Shown: positions 11,641 through 23,780, counted from the first letter of the stretch. The stretch: DNA of 64,000 nucleotides from Portulaca oleracea (GCA_029582165.1 CM055888.1:29651408-29715407), one strand, 5' to 3'. Notes: generated by a model not told the origin, from the sequence alone. Made by a program: numbers and translations.

Positions 11641-12600
11641 TCTTTGAAAGATTCAACAAATTCAAATTTATTGTTGGCACATCAGTTCAAGGGAGGGGAA
11701 AGAGAATCGAAGTAAGCAGAAATGTTCATTTTATTGAATGCAGAAAGGAATACATCGCCAGTTGACTTTGGGCTATCCCCGGCCGACTCAAAACCACTAG
11801 GACCCGACTCTATGACCCTAGAAACAGACTCTCCTATAGACTGAGAAAAACAATTTTCTTCAGCATCGATCCAGGTGACTGCATTACATCCTCCATCTTC
11901 AGTGATCATTGGACTTGGTCAAACCCTAGACTTGAAAGTGCAGCGATAACAACATCAGCTTCAGTCCTTTTTTGGGTAACTTCTTCTCTGAACAACATAC
12001 CGAATATGCTGCTCCCGACGAAATGTGTCAATTCTAATGGTGGCTGTTTGTCCTCGGTGGAGACAAAAACAGTTGCAACATTAGTGGAACAGTCCTTGAA
12101 TATTTCTAGTCCAGCTACTAGTATCCCCTGACTCTTCAAGTAGAATGGTTCAGGGAAGCCATAATAAGGGAAGTCATCTTCTTCCCCTCATGAACTGCTC
12201 GTTCAAGGTGCGCGGGTACAACTTCACTTGGTACAAGGTTGGAGGGTTTTCCATCCTCTTTTGTTCAGTTATGGCTAACTTCATGAGCTTGACCTCCTTT
12301 TCTGTTGGTTTATAACCATAGTAAGGGAAGTCATCTGCACTTATGCTTGAAGGTCTTTAGCTTAGGAGACAATCTGTTCTTTGGATTTTTTCCCAGAGGC
12401 ATTCCTAGAAAATGCCCTTGCTTCTTAAGGATTGCATGGACTTTGAGGCTTGACTGTGGATCAAAGTCGAATGGGACCTCATCCATGCTCAACACCGCCA
12501 CCATTTCAGAGTTGCGCAACTCCTCATCAGTGGAGCTATGTTCAAATTCCAGGGCTAGTTGCCGAGGATCGAAGACAACATTAATTGGCTTGTCCGAGAT
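11641..12600 (-). pseudogene. Tat-like protease-RT linker region, decayed
   Basis: Minus-strand reading continues the same polyprotein in broken frames: DFPYYGFPEPF-like text near 12170, LEFEHSSTDEELRN near 12540 and DEVPFDFDPQSS near 12480. Such linker text between protease and reverse transcriptase is known from Tat/Ogre elements. Several frameshifts and stops occur. A 22-bp string (CCATARTAAGGGAAGTCATC) occurs twice (about 12158 and 12317), a local duplication. The right edge at 12600 is the insertion point of the solo LTR. Confidence 0.7.
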
Positions 12601-15600
12601 TGTAACAACCCGAAGAAAATCGTCCTTATTACGTACTTACTAGTGTAAATAATCAAGGTTATTGATAAATCACGAATAATTAAAGCGCGTGTTCCAAAAC
12701 TTTTTTTTCTAACCCAGTGTATGTTTGCAAGACTTGAATAGTGCAACGATCGTCAGCGAATCAGTTTAATTTTCCTTTCTTGAGACATCTCTTCCGATAA
12801 TTTTTATGGTGATCATGACCGTTTACGAATTACTCTACCGATACTGATATATCAGGTCCTCCTTGTTATTCAAGACAATTTAGGATTATAATTATGAGAA
12901 TTTTCATGGAGGTGTATGGTTATATTTTTTTGGAGTTACCAATAACATTCTTTTTACGGTTTAATAAATTTCGATAATTTGGGGAATTAAGGAGGTACAA
13001 GTGTAAGAGGGAGGAATTAAAATTGATAAAATTTTTGTTGTTTGGGCCATGTTGGCCGGCTATCATGAAAAGGGAAGGGAGGAAGGGCTTTGTTGGGCCT
13101 AAATATTATTAGTATTAGTTTATATTAGGAATTGGAAGAAGCCATTTTAAGAGATCTCGAACACCTCTCAAACTCCCACATCCATCATTCTTGCTCCCTC
13201 TCACTCATGCCCCTCATCTCCCCAACACCCCTCTTTGTCTGGCCGCCTGCCGCCGACGCCACCCGGCCACCACCGCCGTCGCCGGTGCCCGCCTCCTGCC
13301 GGTCGCGACCCCACCGCACCAACTCCACCCTCTTTTCTCACTTCTCTTCACCTCTCTTGCAAGTGTAACTCTCTCCACTTTGTCTCTCTTATTTTCTTTC
13401 AAGTAAATCAAGTTGGAATTTGAAAATGTGTGGATTTTATGTTGGTTTCTTAGGTGATTTGGTGGCTTTAGTAATTAGCCAAAGGAAGATGAAGGATCCA
13501 AGTCTCAAGGGAAGAAAATTGGGTAAGTAACACTAATTTCCTACTATCTTGGTATGAATTAAGAGAAAGTTGTGCAAATTATGGACATGTATGTGAGTTT
13601 AATGGCTTAATTCTCTGTGGAAGTTTGGATACTTGTCTTAAATGAAGTGCATTTTATAGATAAGTTAGAGAGTGAGTAAATAGAAGGATTTTAAGTGATG
13701 CATGTTGGATTGAGTGATGGGTTGTGGAAATGGATGAGACAATGGTGTTGCATGTGATTAGAACATGTTCAAATGATGATTTTCTGGGCATTTCAAGTCT
13801 GAGTTTGGTGTTTATGAAGGCTGAAATATGTTTTAGGAGGGATATATGCTAGATTATAAAGAGTTTAAGCATGCATGTTAATGACGGATTAAAAATGTTG
13901 CAATCTGGTTGGGAAGGTGTTTTTCCAGAAAATGAGGAATGTGATTCTGGGTTATTTTATGGTATGAATAGGTAGATAAAAGTGTTAGCTAACACCCGAT
14001 TTTTACGGTTCGTCGTTTCGATGAGTATATTATGATTTATGGCCAAAATCGTAAACCCGCGCGAATTTGAGATTTTCTGATGACAGTGAAAAGTTGGGTG
14101 TTTTTCGACTAGTTAGAGGTTGCTATGGTTTAAGGCTTGAACATAAAATTTTTAGAGGACTTTTTAAGCTTTCCAGAATGGTATGGTATGTGTCCATAGG
14201 ATGTCGGGAGAGAGAGTTAGCAGCTCCTAATTGGAGGACAAGAAATCTGAATTTCCAGAATTTAAGTTGACGTGGCTGCCTCTGTTCTAGGCTGTTTTTC
14301 CACCTCTTCCTTAGCTTAAATCAATTGGTGATGAAAATAAAAGTTGGAGTATGAATCACGAGTTTTCCATGGGCAGTTTATAGGCCCAAAACCGTTTAGT
14401 ATAACTCAAGTTATGGCCTTCCAAAAAAGGCTAGTCGACACTTGCAAATTCTGGGCAGATTAGGTGATTAAGTATTTTGACCCCTTTAACCATGTTTATA
14501 GACTTTGAGGTGAATTGTAAAGTTGTAGGGCGTGTTTTAAGCTTTCCGAAAAGTCTTCTTATGCATTGATGCGATGTCGTTAGAGATAGTTTTGATCGTT
14601 TCATTGCGACTTAGGAAATTAATTTCGTCATCAAGTTGCTTTTATTTTATTAAAGCTATCCCTCCATTCTCCTATCTAGGTAAAGGTTCTAATTCATAAT
14701 CTCTTCTCTTTTCTAAGTCCCTCCAAGAGATCGTTGCATTTCCGCTGTTCAAGTCCCTGCTCGTTCGGTGTGTGGATTTAAAGAATCAGGTACGTATATC
14801 GCCTGACATTTTATGCTTGAGGTTGTAAATTAATCTTTTTATACTAGGTACTTAAATTATATAATTTTATTCATGTTCGTGTGTAAATTCTCATGATTTA
14901 TGTTCACAAGTGTATACAAGTTCTCATGGATTTTTAAGTACCCAAGATTGACTTTTCAGGTTGACTTTACAATTTATCTTTCTCTTAAGTATTTAGGTTA
15001 TGAATCCTTTATGTTAGGGACTTTTACAATTTTTTCGTTCCTTGGGTGTTAACGGTATTTCATGAATAAATTTCGTTATAAGTACAATTCTTATTCAAGA
15101 AGATTTCAAGGATGGGTTTAAGTTTTGATTGCAAAAGTGGTTAGAGATCTCATTTTATTAGGAACCCGAGATCAAGGTTCTAAGTTTCTAAAATTTTTAA
15201 TAAAGGCCCCGCCCATGTTTTATCGTGCTTTAGAGCACACCATGTATAATCGTGCTGTAGAGCACCCCATGCTTAATCGTGCCGTAGTGCACACCAGGAT
15301 AATTGTGCCTTGTGCACACCCGGGAAAAATACAAAGATAGTGCCTAAAGTGCACCCCATGGAAATCTGGCCAGTATAGGACATTGTCCACCATCTGGATC
15401 TCCCGATCGATCCGGGTATGCGCATACAGAGGCTTAGCCGAGGATCGCAAGTAGGGGACCTTCAGGATACTAACAGGATAACCAAGTTTAGAGCTTCTTA
15501 AGTTACTCAAGTCTTTTGAACCAAAGTAAAGCTTTATGACTTACATGTCAAATTTTTATAAGTCTCGGTTTATAAGGGTTTAAGCTCAAGTTTACGCTAT

Positions 15601-16330
15601 GGCTTTGTGTGTGTGTTATATGTTAAGTCATGTATGATTTAGGTTCTTTGAAAACTATGTTGTATTACTTTTAATGATATATTATTTCTAAGGTTATGGT
15701 TATGTATGTTCCTTTTTCGAGGAAGAACTCGAGAGTATTTTCACTTAAGTTGTGATTTAAGTACAGGTTAAGTTATACTTTCCATGTATAGGTTAAGTTT
15801 GGTCAAGCAAGGTAAGTTTTGCTACCTTTTATTGTTGGTTTGTTATTCATATTGTTTTTAATGTTTTGGAACCGCGCTAAATAATTAAAACGAGTTATGA
15901 AAGGATTCTTACGTTGTTACGGGTATACGTACTGAGTTTAACTCACTTTTCGAAGTTTTGTGTTTTCGTTTTAGGTATCTCGGAAAAGGAGAAGGGAAAA
16001 GCCCCGGAAGGACGAAACCCTAGAGCTTCTTAAGGAGATTGAAGGTGGTTAAAGACTCTTTATAAAAGATTTAAGAGAAATTTGTGATAGTTTGGCTTGT
16101 ATAAGTTTTATTGGGTTGTGGTATGTTGTCTTGAGGTGGTTCAAGTTAGTTATGTCTTGATGATAAAAGTTCGAAGTTGGATCATGTTTTGGTTGTTTTG
16201 TTGGGTTTAGTCTTAGCCTTGTTCACCTTCGTGGACGTCGGTAATACTCTCAGGTGTTTATCGGTTGCTAATCTTTAGATTAGGTGTATCATTAGCTTAA
16301 TCTAATGGTTAGTAACCTGGGGGCGTTATA
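12601..16330 (+). mobile_element. 3.7-kb solo LTR with a GAGAT target site duplication
   Basis: The segment begins TGTAACAACCCG and ends GGGGGCGTTATA. GAGAT occurs immediately on both sides (12596-12600 and 16331-16335), and the Tat-like polyprotein resumes across it. This is the footprint of one insertion followed by LTR-LTR recombination. It shares GCAACGATCGTC with the LTR at 9400, so it is a related chromovirus-like family, although longer than usual. It contains a C-rich leader-like stretch (13200-13330) and a palindrome array (15225-15354). The short open frames inside are not genes. A nested insertion could account for part of the length. Confidence 0.8.
15225..15354. repeat. Array of GTGC…GCAC palindromes inside the solo LTR
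   Basis: Five hairpin-forming words are spaced 25-35 bp apart: GTGCTTTAGAGCAC (15225), GTGCTGTAGAGCAC (15252), GTGCCGTAGTGCAC (15279), GTGCCTTGTGCAC (15305) and GTGCCTAAAGTGCAC (15340). Spacer text (ACCATG, ATAAT) is also partly repeated, so the array grew by tandem duplication. Confidence 0.75.
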
Positions 16331-16700
16331 GAGATGGTCACCACTTGACCTTGAACAAGCATCTCCACCTTTTGATGTAAGGTAGAAGCTATAACATTGC
16401 ATTCATGAAGCCATGGTCTTCTAAGTAGCAGATTAAAAGATGTTGGATTGTCAAGTACCACGAAATCTACATTTCGAGTGATGTTGTTCATGGTATTAGG
16501 AAAGACTATGGATCTCACTGAGTTACGAGGAGAATTGTCATATATAGGCTCGAAGTCGCACGCCATTTTGGATAAAATGTTGTTGGTGGACTCCCAATTT
16601 CTGTGTTGTCCTCTATGGGCATATATTTACAATTGATCCATTGTCTACCAATACCAGTAGGATGGTCTTGTTCAAGCACTATACAATGAGGTATAATGCC
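16331..16700 (-). pseudogene. Tat-like aspartic protease fragment
   Basis: On the minus strand LVDNGSIVNICP (about 16650-16613) carries the D-x-G-S retropepsin active-site motif in the Tat form, and LLLRRPWLHECNVIASTLHQ (about 16430-16370) is the conserved C-terminal end. TAG stops just upstream of the active site and just after ICP, together with frame changes, show decay. The polyprotein is cut at 16331 by the solo LTR and continues beyond it at 12600. Confidence 0.8.
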
Positions 16701-17400
16701 TTGTTGTGGGAAACCCCTCCCCGGGATAAATCTTCATCTCTGAAAGTGATGACACCCAGATTGGCTGTGACATGTGCGACCAAAGACTCCGGTGTGACTG
16801 CTGCCGAGATAGTCATCTCTTTGAAGGCACTCGGTAGTTTCTGCCTATAGGATTGTGAGGTACACAGAAGCTGCAAAATAGTAACCTCTGCTTTGGTCTT
16901 CTTTAGTTGGGCAAGAAGAGGATCTTTTGGAGGGGTCAGGTTATCTCTGTGAGTTGTAGGATTGCTTGGAACAATAACTGGTGTGGTGGTGTTCCTATTG
17001 TTATGGCGGCCTGAACACGTGAGGAATGCGACCCCAGTCGGAGTTTTCTCTTCCTCGTTGTCAACCCAATCTCCATTAGCATTCCCATACTCGTAATCAT
17101 CATCTTCATCGCTGTCCCAAATGCCACTGATGGATAAGTCTTCATGGGTTTCGAGTATTGATGGGATGGGATGCTCAACTTCAATTATAAGGGATGATGG
17201 ATCAAAATTCAGAGTGCCACCAAAGATAGCGTTTGCATGTTCAGACATAGGTTTATCCTTATTGTTGGGTTTTCTTGCCGCCTTTGGTATAGGAAGCGTT
17301 CCGACCCTTATTATGTCCTCTGTCTTATTTTTGAGAGACCGACGATGTTCTATATCGTGCCCTCTGCACTGGTGATGACGGCAGAACTGGTTTGGGTCCC
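16701..17400 (-). pseudogene. Tat-like gag C-terminus
   Basis: The minus strand encodes DPLLAQLKKTKAEVTILQLL and FRDEDLSRGGVSHNKALYL (about 16940-16690), conserved just before the protease in Tat/Ogre polyproteins. Upstream, CRHHQCRGHDIEH (about 17385-17345) resembles the CCHC zinc knuckle of this lineage, with the last cysteine apparently replaced by Arg. The acidic stretch DSDEDDDYEYG lies between. The N-terminal part of gag is not found in this window. Confidence 0.75.
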
Positions 17401-17590
17401 AAGTCTTCCCTTTGACACCCCTATTATATTGTTTGGGATATTTTTTACGGTGTCCACTTACTCCAATTTACTCAAATTAAGAAAATTTCTTCCAAATAAT
17501 ATTAAAAAATCACAAATTTTTGTTTGAGCAGGGGTGTCCGTGGACACCCCTACTATACCTACATATCCGCCCCTGCACTCAACCCAAAAT

Positions 17591-17592
<2 letters not shown>
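17401..17592. other. Fragment with a hAT-like terminus and a perfect short palindrome
   Basis: On the minus strand the segment begins CAGGGGCGGATATGTAGG (from about 17575), a terminus style common to plant hAT MITEs. A perfect palindrome GGGGTGTCC-GT-GGACACCCC lies at about 17531-17550. A weaker GACACCCCTATTATA copy occurs near 17414. The opposite terminus was not found. Confidence 0.4.

Positions 17593-17664
<72 letters not shown>
17593..17664. repeat. (TA)n microsatellite
   Basis: An uninterrupted TA run of about 72 bp. It directly abuts the left end of the inverted-repeat element at 17665, so the two may be functionally linked as an insertion site. Confidence 0.95.
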
Positions 17665-17672
<8 letters not shown>

Positions 17673-18139
17673 CTAATAATCCCTACTTTACGAATTGTAT
17701 AGCAATAATCCCTACTTTCATTTTGTATTCTGGTGGTCCAAAAAAAATTTAAATTGTATTCGGTGGGGCCTTGAGTCAAATGGTAGTGACTCGGTGGTTT
17801 CTTTGGCGATGTCTGCGAGTGTGTTTGACCAAGAATTCGGACCACCAGAATATAATCAACAATGAAATAGGACCACCAAAATACAATAAATATGTCAATG
17901 AGACTACTAGAATACAATAACAATTTAAATGGGACCACTAGAATACAACTAAAATAATAATTTCTTAGTTAAACACGCTCTCGCCGGTACACGTCAGCAA
18001 ACCACCGAGTCACCACCACTTGACTCGGCAACGTCCCATCAGAATACAATTTTAATTTTTTTTGGACCACTAGAATACAAAATGAAAGTAGGGATTATTG
18101 CTATACAATTCGTAAAAGTAGGGATTATTAGAATCCAAT
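17665..18139. mobile_element. 475-bp element with about 120-bp terminal inverted repeats, set in TA repeats
   Basis: The left arm (ATTGGATTCTAATAATCCC… from 17665 to about 17790) matches the inverse of the right arm (about 18020-18139) at high identity. The interior holds multiple copies of a GGACCACCAGAATACAA-like word. It is non-coding. Partial copies of the same arm occur at 26427-26517 and 35655-35735. The long arms suggest a MULE-type or foldback MITE. TA repeats flank both sides. Confidence 0.75.
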
Positions 18140-18144
18140 TTCCC

Positions 18145-18168
18145 TATATATATATATATATATATATA
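18145..18168. repeat. (TA)n microsatellite
   Basis: A short TA run between the inverted-repeat element and the LTR starting at 18169. Confidence 0.9.
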
Positions 18169-19228
18169 TGATGTATAATCGCCCAGCTATATACATCAAG
18201 GTTAGCTAAGAGGACCTTAATCCAGCTTTAAGTTACAAATGACATCTAAGGCAACCTTAACTACGATGGTTTATTAAGCTCAAGGTAGAAAGCGTGAAGG
18301 ACCTTGATGGTATTCTAGCTTACAAGGAGTTCCTCTTATATATATATGAGGACATTGACGAGCTTAAATCACTCTTGGAGATAAAAGTCCTTTATTGAGT
18401 AATCATCACTCACGACAGTAGAGGACCTTATCAATTGCAGTTCGATATTTTGCTCTATAACTCTAGATCCATACGTCTATTGAGGAAGTCATCCAAAGAC
18501 AGATTGGAGTACATTGAAAGAGCTTTCCAATGGTTTTTGAATCTTGGAAAACGGACAAGTATTGAAGGAGATATAGCTAGTTCTTTCTAGAGTTGTATTT
18601 TAGAAAGTCCTTTATGTTTTTATGATGTAATAAATGTAGAGCATGATGTAAGCCTCAAGGGCCTAACTTCTTGATTAGTACACGTCAAAGGGGGCTTAGG
18701 ATTACTATAAATACCCCCCTTAGGCCTCTTGTAATTCATATCACATATCACATAATATACACAAATCAAATCAAAAGCTTTTGCTTTGTTCTCTCTAACC
18801 TTTGTGATAGAATTTGAGTCTTCTTGAGAGGAGTCTCTTTGAATCTCTTCTTCTATTCTAAGATTGACTATCTTAGATTGGTGATAGGAAGAGTTGGAGG
18901 ATTCTAGGAGTGGTGAATCTGTATCTCCTTAGAAGATCCCAAGCCGTTTATCATTCTATCAAACGATTCATTCTTGTTGTAAGTTTCAATCTATTCTTTT
19001 GAATCTTTGATTTCCATTGCATTTTCATTCCATTCTATTCCATACCAACCAGAGTACATCCCCATTCATTCGTTCGCCCATCCATCCATTCGTCCATCAT
19101 CCATTATTCATTCATTTACACTCCATTTCCATCTTTTCATTAGTTTAAGAATCAATCTAACCAACCCCAAGTTTAAAGATCCTGTAGAATGTTGTGTAAT
19201 GAGATCTCTTTGATCCTATTATACATCA
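18169..19228 (+). mobile_element. 5' LTR of a chromovirus-like element
   Basis: This 1,060-bp segment has inverted termini TGATGTATAA…TTATACATCA and is followed after four bases by a tRNA-iMet-type primer-binding site. A plausible TATA box (CTATAAATAC) lies near 18705. No matching 3' LTR is seen in the window. The internal region that follows begins with a chromovirus-like gag leader. Confidence 0.75.
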
Positions 19229-19232
19229 AAAT

Positions 19233-19245
19233 TGGTATCAGAGCC
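19233..19245 (+). promoter_or_regulatory. Primer-binding site, initiator tRNA-Met type
   Basis: TGGTATCAGAGCC lies four bases after the LTR end. It is complementary to the 3' end of plant initiator tRNA-Met and fixes the LTR boundary and orientation. Confidence 0.9.
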
Positions 19246-19504
19246 TAGAAGATTGGTCCTTGTGCCATCTTTAAACATCTTTCCATCACCATTCATCCCA
19301 CAAAATCAGCCCACACAAACGCCATCCATCCCCCCATCAAATCTCCAAACCGTCCACCAAGAAACCCAATCAAGAAACCAACCCTCTAACCCAAACACAA
19401 TCCCATCAAACCTAGCCTAAACACATCCCCCCATTTCGTCCCTTACATTTCCCCATTAAATCGTGAGTCTTGTTTGAGTCTTTCTTCATCAAGATTCATA
19501 TTCT

Positions 19505-19740
19505 ATGGCTTGCAAAAGATCTAGCATGAATTCACGAAGTGATTTACAACGTTTGGAGCAACAAATTCATGATCTCACCAAACAAATGGAAGAACTTGGG
19601 ATCCTTCAGAAGGGATCAAGAAGCACAAATTCACGTGAGGTACATCCTTATGAGGTTGAATATGAAGCACCTTATGAATGGAGTAAACGTTCCAGCAAGA
19701 AGAATGGAAATAATGTTCAAGAAGAGTTTTTTCCATTCAA
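19505..19740 (+). pseudogene. N-terminal gag fragment of the chromovirus-like element
   Basis: The plus strand opens at 19505 with MACKRSSMNSRSDLQRLEQQ, then a short coiled-coil-like segment (LEQQIHDLTKQMEELG) and acidic text ending near EEFFPF. Sequence from 19741 switches to Athila-like gag in another frame. The rest of this gag reappears at 25222. The assignment as a chromovirus leader is by style, not by a catalytic motif. Confidence 0.5.
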
Positions 19741-20751
19741 GCTTTCTACAATGGGGTGGATGACAACTTGAGGGCCAACATCTTGGCGGCGGCAGGAGGC
19801 AACATCATGTCCAAGACAGTGGCGGAACTCCAAACTTTGATTGAGGAGATGGCGATCAATAGCTACCAGTGGTCAAAGCCCCGTTCCAAGAGAACGGGAG
19901 GTAAGTATGAAGTTGATGCTATTTCTATGTTGAATGCTAAGTTGGATTCCATGACTAAGAAGATGGATTTGTTGAATGTGAATGCTCCCCCTCCCCAACC
20001 ATGTGTGTCGTGTCAATCTTATGAGCATGAGACCTTGAATTGTCCTAGTGGGTTGGTTAGCAATGAATCGACCGAAGTGGTTAACTATGTTGGTAACCCT
20101 TCTAATAGGCAAAACTTTGACCCTTTTTCCAATACTTACAATCCCGGCTTTAGGTTCCACCCGAACTTTTCTTACCGGAACAATAACCAAATGGGTCAAC
20201 CCCAAGGACTAAGACAACCCCAACCACCTCCACCACAAGCTCCCCAAAAGCCTAACCTAGAGTCCATGATACAAGCTTTGATGTTGTCTCAACAACATCA
20301 CCAACAACGGCAACTTGAGCATCAACAAAGACAAGATGAGGTGATTAAGGCCTTAGCTACTAAAGTTGACCTTATGAGCACCCACACTCAAATGCTTGAG
20401 AATCAAATTGCCATTCAAGCTGGTACCTCCACTACCCCTCCGAGAATGCTTCCCGGAAAGCCCGAACCTAACCCTAAGGAACAATGTAATGCCATTGTTT
20501 TGAGGAGTAGGACACAATATGAGGGACCTAGCGTGCCAAATGCCAAGCATGGGGGAGTTGTGGTTGAGAAAGAGGTTGAGAGGCCTAGTGAGAATGTTGT
20601 TGGTTTTCAAAGAGAGAAAGACCTTGAGAGTGAGCATTCAAAAGAGAACAAACCCGACCTTCATCTCCACCTAGAGTTTACAAACCACTGTTACCCTTTC
20701 CTCAAAGATATGCTAAGGCTAAATTTGATGCAAAATTCGCAAGTTCTTTAA
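19741..20751 (+). pseudogene. Athila-like gag, C-terminal half
   Basis: A single open frame starts with the FYNGVDDNLRANILAAAGG text typical of Athila gag, then LIEEMAINSYQWS, a knuckle-like CVSCQSYEHETLNCP (about 20005-20050; C-x2-C-x4-H-x4-C is present), a proline/glutamine-rich stretch with SNTYNPGFRFHPNFSYRNN, and the conserved NAIVLRSRTQYEGP. The N-terminal half of gag and any 5' LTR of Athila type are missing. The frame ends at 20751, before the protease. Confidence 0.8.
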
Positions 20752-20982
20752 TATGTTAAAGCAATTGAATGTGAATGTGCCGTTTTGGATGTTTTATCTC
20801 AAATGCCTTTGAATGCAAAGTTTTGAAAGAAATCTCTCTAAAAAGAGGAAAATTGATGAAATTGAGGAAGTTGCTTTGATCAAGAATGTAGTTCGTGGTT
20901 CTTAACAAGCTTACTCCTAAGCTTAAGGACCGGAAGCTTTAGTATTCCATGTGGCCTAGGTAGCTTAACCATTGACCGAGCT
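20752..20982 (+). pseudogene. Broken gag-protease linker
   Basis: The text continues the Athila polyprotein (LNVNVP, SQMPL, LTPKLKD, IPCGLG can be read in different frames) but with several frameshifts and stops. The junction between gag and protease is therefore inactive. Confidence 0.6.
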
Positions 20983-21777
20983 TTGTGTGATGTGGGTTCT
21001 AGTGTAAGCTTAATGCCCTATTCTTTGTATGAACGGTTGAACCTAGGAGAGTTGAGACCAACTACCATGTCATTGCAAATGGCGGATCGTTCTATCAAGT
21101 ACCCTAAGGGTATTTTGGAGGACTTTCCCCTTAAGGTGGGTGATTGTTATGTGCCGATTGATTTTGTCATCCTTGATATGCCCGAAGATTCCCGTACCCA
21201 AATCATTTTGGGGAGACCTTTTCTTGCTACCGTAGGGTGTGTCATAGATGTACAATGTGGAAAGATGAAGTTTAGGATAGGGGAACATGAACTTGAGTTT
21301 GATTTATTCCGTGATGCTTTGCCACGTGGCGTTTCCCCTTGTTTTGGTGTTGATGTGTTTGGTGAGAAGGATAAGAATGTTGACGGTTTGATTTGTGAAC
21401 AGAAAGATGAGTGTGTGCATGTACTGGAGAGTGAAAAGCTTGAGAAATCTCATGACCATTCTGTTGAAAATTCTTGTGGTTTATTTATTGATAAAGGCCA
21501 TGAACTTGGCGATGCGAGGATGGGGATAAAAGAAATTTTGCCCCCACCTAACATCATCAAGAACGTGCCTTATGCTATTAACAAGGGTACATTGGATGAG
21601 ATTTTCAGGTTTGATGATGGAGATCCCTCCATTTTTGAAGGAGGTGATGAGTTTGACCCAAGCTGTAGGGTCAATTTGAAGACGTTTGAAGGTACTTTAC
21701 AAGATGGAGCTCCTAAAGCCCTTGGCTATGGAGTTATGGACTATTCGCCCGGCTTAGAGGTACCTTGTCTAGCTTAG
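20983..21777 (+). pseudogene. Athila-like aspartic protease followed directly by the element's 3' end
   Basis: ALCDVGSSVSLMPYSLY (from about 20970) carries the D-x-G-S active site, followed by LQMADRSIKYPKGILEDFP and the ILGRPFLATVG flap/C-terminal motif, all typical of Athila. In intact members reverse transcriptase, RNase H and integrase follow. Here about 160 further residues end at 21777 and are followed by GCGCTTCTTGGGAGGCAACC (21789-21808), a string found near the end of pol in this lineage. The polymerase and integrase are deleted, so the element could only have moved in trans. Confidence 0.8.
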
Positions 21778-23780
21778 GACATTAAACAAGCGCTTCTTGG
21801 GAGGCAACCCAAGATTTTTCGATTTTATTTTATTTTATTTTATTTTTTTTTTAGGATTTTCTCAAAATTTTTCCTTATTTTTCTTCTTTTTATTTTTGAT
21901 TCTTCTAGATTTGTGTTTTCTTCCTTTGCTTCTCGGGTGATGTTTCACATTGCGGACAATGCTCGGTTCAAGCATGGGGGGATTTGTGTAACTTTTTGTG
22001 GATGTGTGTGTTTTGAGTCGTTTTTTATTTTTGATTTTTATCTTGTTTTGAGTCTTTTGCTTTTGTTTTGATTTTATTTCTTTTGTTTTCTAGATTTACT
22101 TGTAGTTTTTTTAATTTCTTCTTTTCGTAGGTTGTTTTCGTTTTCTTATTTTCTTATTTTCATTTTGAGGCTTGTAAAAAGTTTTTAAAAAAAAATTGAA
22201 AAAAATCAGAAAATTAAAAAGTAAAAGAATTTTGTTTGATATAGGATTTGGCGAGATAGTTTTCTTTTGACTTGATTTGATCTTGTATAGGCCATTTGTG
22301 AAAGACTGTGAATTGACATGAGTTGTGAAGCTAATTGTTGTGAGAATTGTGCTAGGATAGTAAGACCGATTGCCTTTGTTTCTATTGTAAGAGTGAGTTG
22401 TGCATATGCATATCTTTTTAAACTAGGTAATGATTGTTGGCGCTACCCAGAGTCCACATAAGCCTAAAAGAAAAGACTAATCATTTTTATTAGTCTAATT
22501 TCCATGAGTGACTCACCATTGTTGCATCCTCCTTCATTTGCTTTGCATCTCCTTGAAATTGCTATGCGTTGTACATTGACAAGATGATAGAGGCATTAGG
22601 ATTTGAACCCGCAAGCCTTGACCACCCGTTTACATCAGAATGTCCTTAGTTAGCCCCTTTCTTGCCTTGACTTTTCCTTTTCTTGAACCATATTATGAGC
22701 CTTGGCCGATTATATATTTCCTACCCTTAAGCCATTGCTTGAAATGTGTTGAGTATGAAGTTGGGTTGATTGTGGTTACTTTGGTGGTTTGGTTTGTGAT
22801 GGGGATTGGGTTGAGTTGTAAATATTGATTTGATTCCCCAATTATGTGCATTGAGGTTGTTGGTTGGAATTGGTAGCTTGCCCAGTGTGTGTTGTTTATA
22901 AGTGTGTATGTTTCATTCAAGAAGCAAGAAAAAAAAAAGAAAAAAATCAGAAGAAAAAAAAACAGAAAAGAAGCGAAAAAGAAAAAAATCGGAGAATTCC
23001 GGAAAGAAAAAGAAAAAGAGAATAAAGTGTTTGACATTGTGTTTCTTTTGTTTTGAGGCAAGTTTCCAATTGATTATGGGGTTGATTTGGATTGATTTTA
23101 AGTGGTAAGAGTGTATGTTGAATTGTTGCGACATAATTTCAAGCTTTGGCTTTTAGCTCCACAATTCCCAAATATTTTCCACTCCTTACCCTTAACCTTA
23201 GCCCTGTTACAACCCTTGAAAGTCCTCTTGATTGTCATTGTTGCTTTGCAAATTGCGGTGGAGAGTTGAGATTCTTAACAAGTACGTGGTTGGTTGTGAC
23301 TTTGGTTTGAGTATTTGAGCGAACTTTCAATGAGTTTTTTTTTCATATTTAAACACATGAGAGGAGTGCTTCCACATTCCTAGAAAGTGAGTTTGCTCTT
23401 CATTCTTACCTAGTTTCATGCTTAACTTGTGCCTTCTTACCTCATTCGGTGATTAAGGGTGATTGGTTGAACTTGATGAGTACCATTCTTGAATAATTTG
23501 TCTTCAATTACTTGTGTAAATTGGCTTCTTTTTCACTCTCGGGCTGTACTTTAGATTAGATTGGGTTGATTGAATGTTCTATCATTGCCATCCTTAGGAG
23601 TTGTAATTAAATAAAAATTTTCGTTTTATTATTTTTACTTTTGAGTCTTTTTATTTTTGCTTTGAGTTCTTTGAGTCTTTTTGTCCTGGTTTCTTTCATT
23701 TTCTTTTATTTTCTTTCTTTACCTTTTCTTTTGAGTTTGGACTTGCTTAGGGACAAGCAAGGACTAAGCATGGGGGATTT
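21778..23780 (+). other. Athila-like 3' non-coding region with two polypurine tracts
   Basis: About 2 kb of T-rich, non-coding DNA. AAGCATGGGGGGATTTGTG occurs at about 21972 and AAGCATGGGGGATTTTGATA at 23766, the second directly before the 3' LTR. An A-rich stretch lies at about 22920-23025. Open frames here are low-complexity and not genes. Confidence 0.7.

Noticed and set aside
13132..13423. C-rich overlapping ORFs on both strands inside the 3.7-kb LTR
   Set aside because: They lie within a bounded solo LTR; proline/arginine-rich text reflects base composition and no domain is visible.
17520..17938. Open frames across the TA microsatellite (also 26416-26691, 40580-40878, 56887-57084, 59311-59508, 61655-61849)
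   Set aside because: Runs of alternating Tyr/Ile or Val/Cys are translations of dinucleotide repeats, not proteins.
22640..23134. ORFs rich in Phe/Lys in the Athila-like 3' region as an env-like gene
   Set aside because: They are low-complexity A/T tract translations without signal peptide or transmembrane order.
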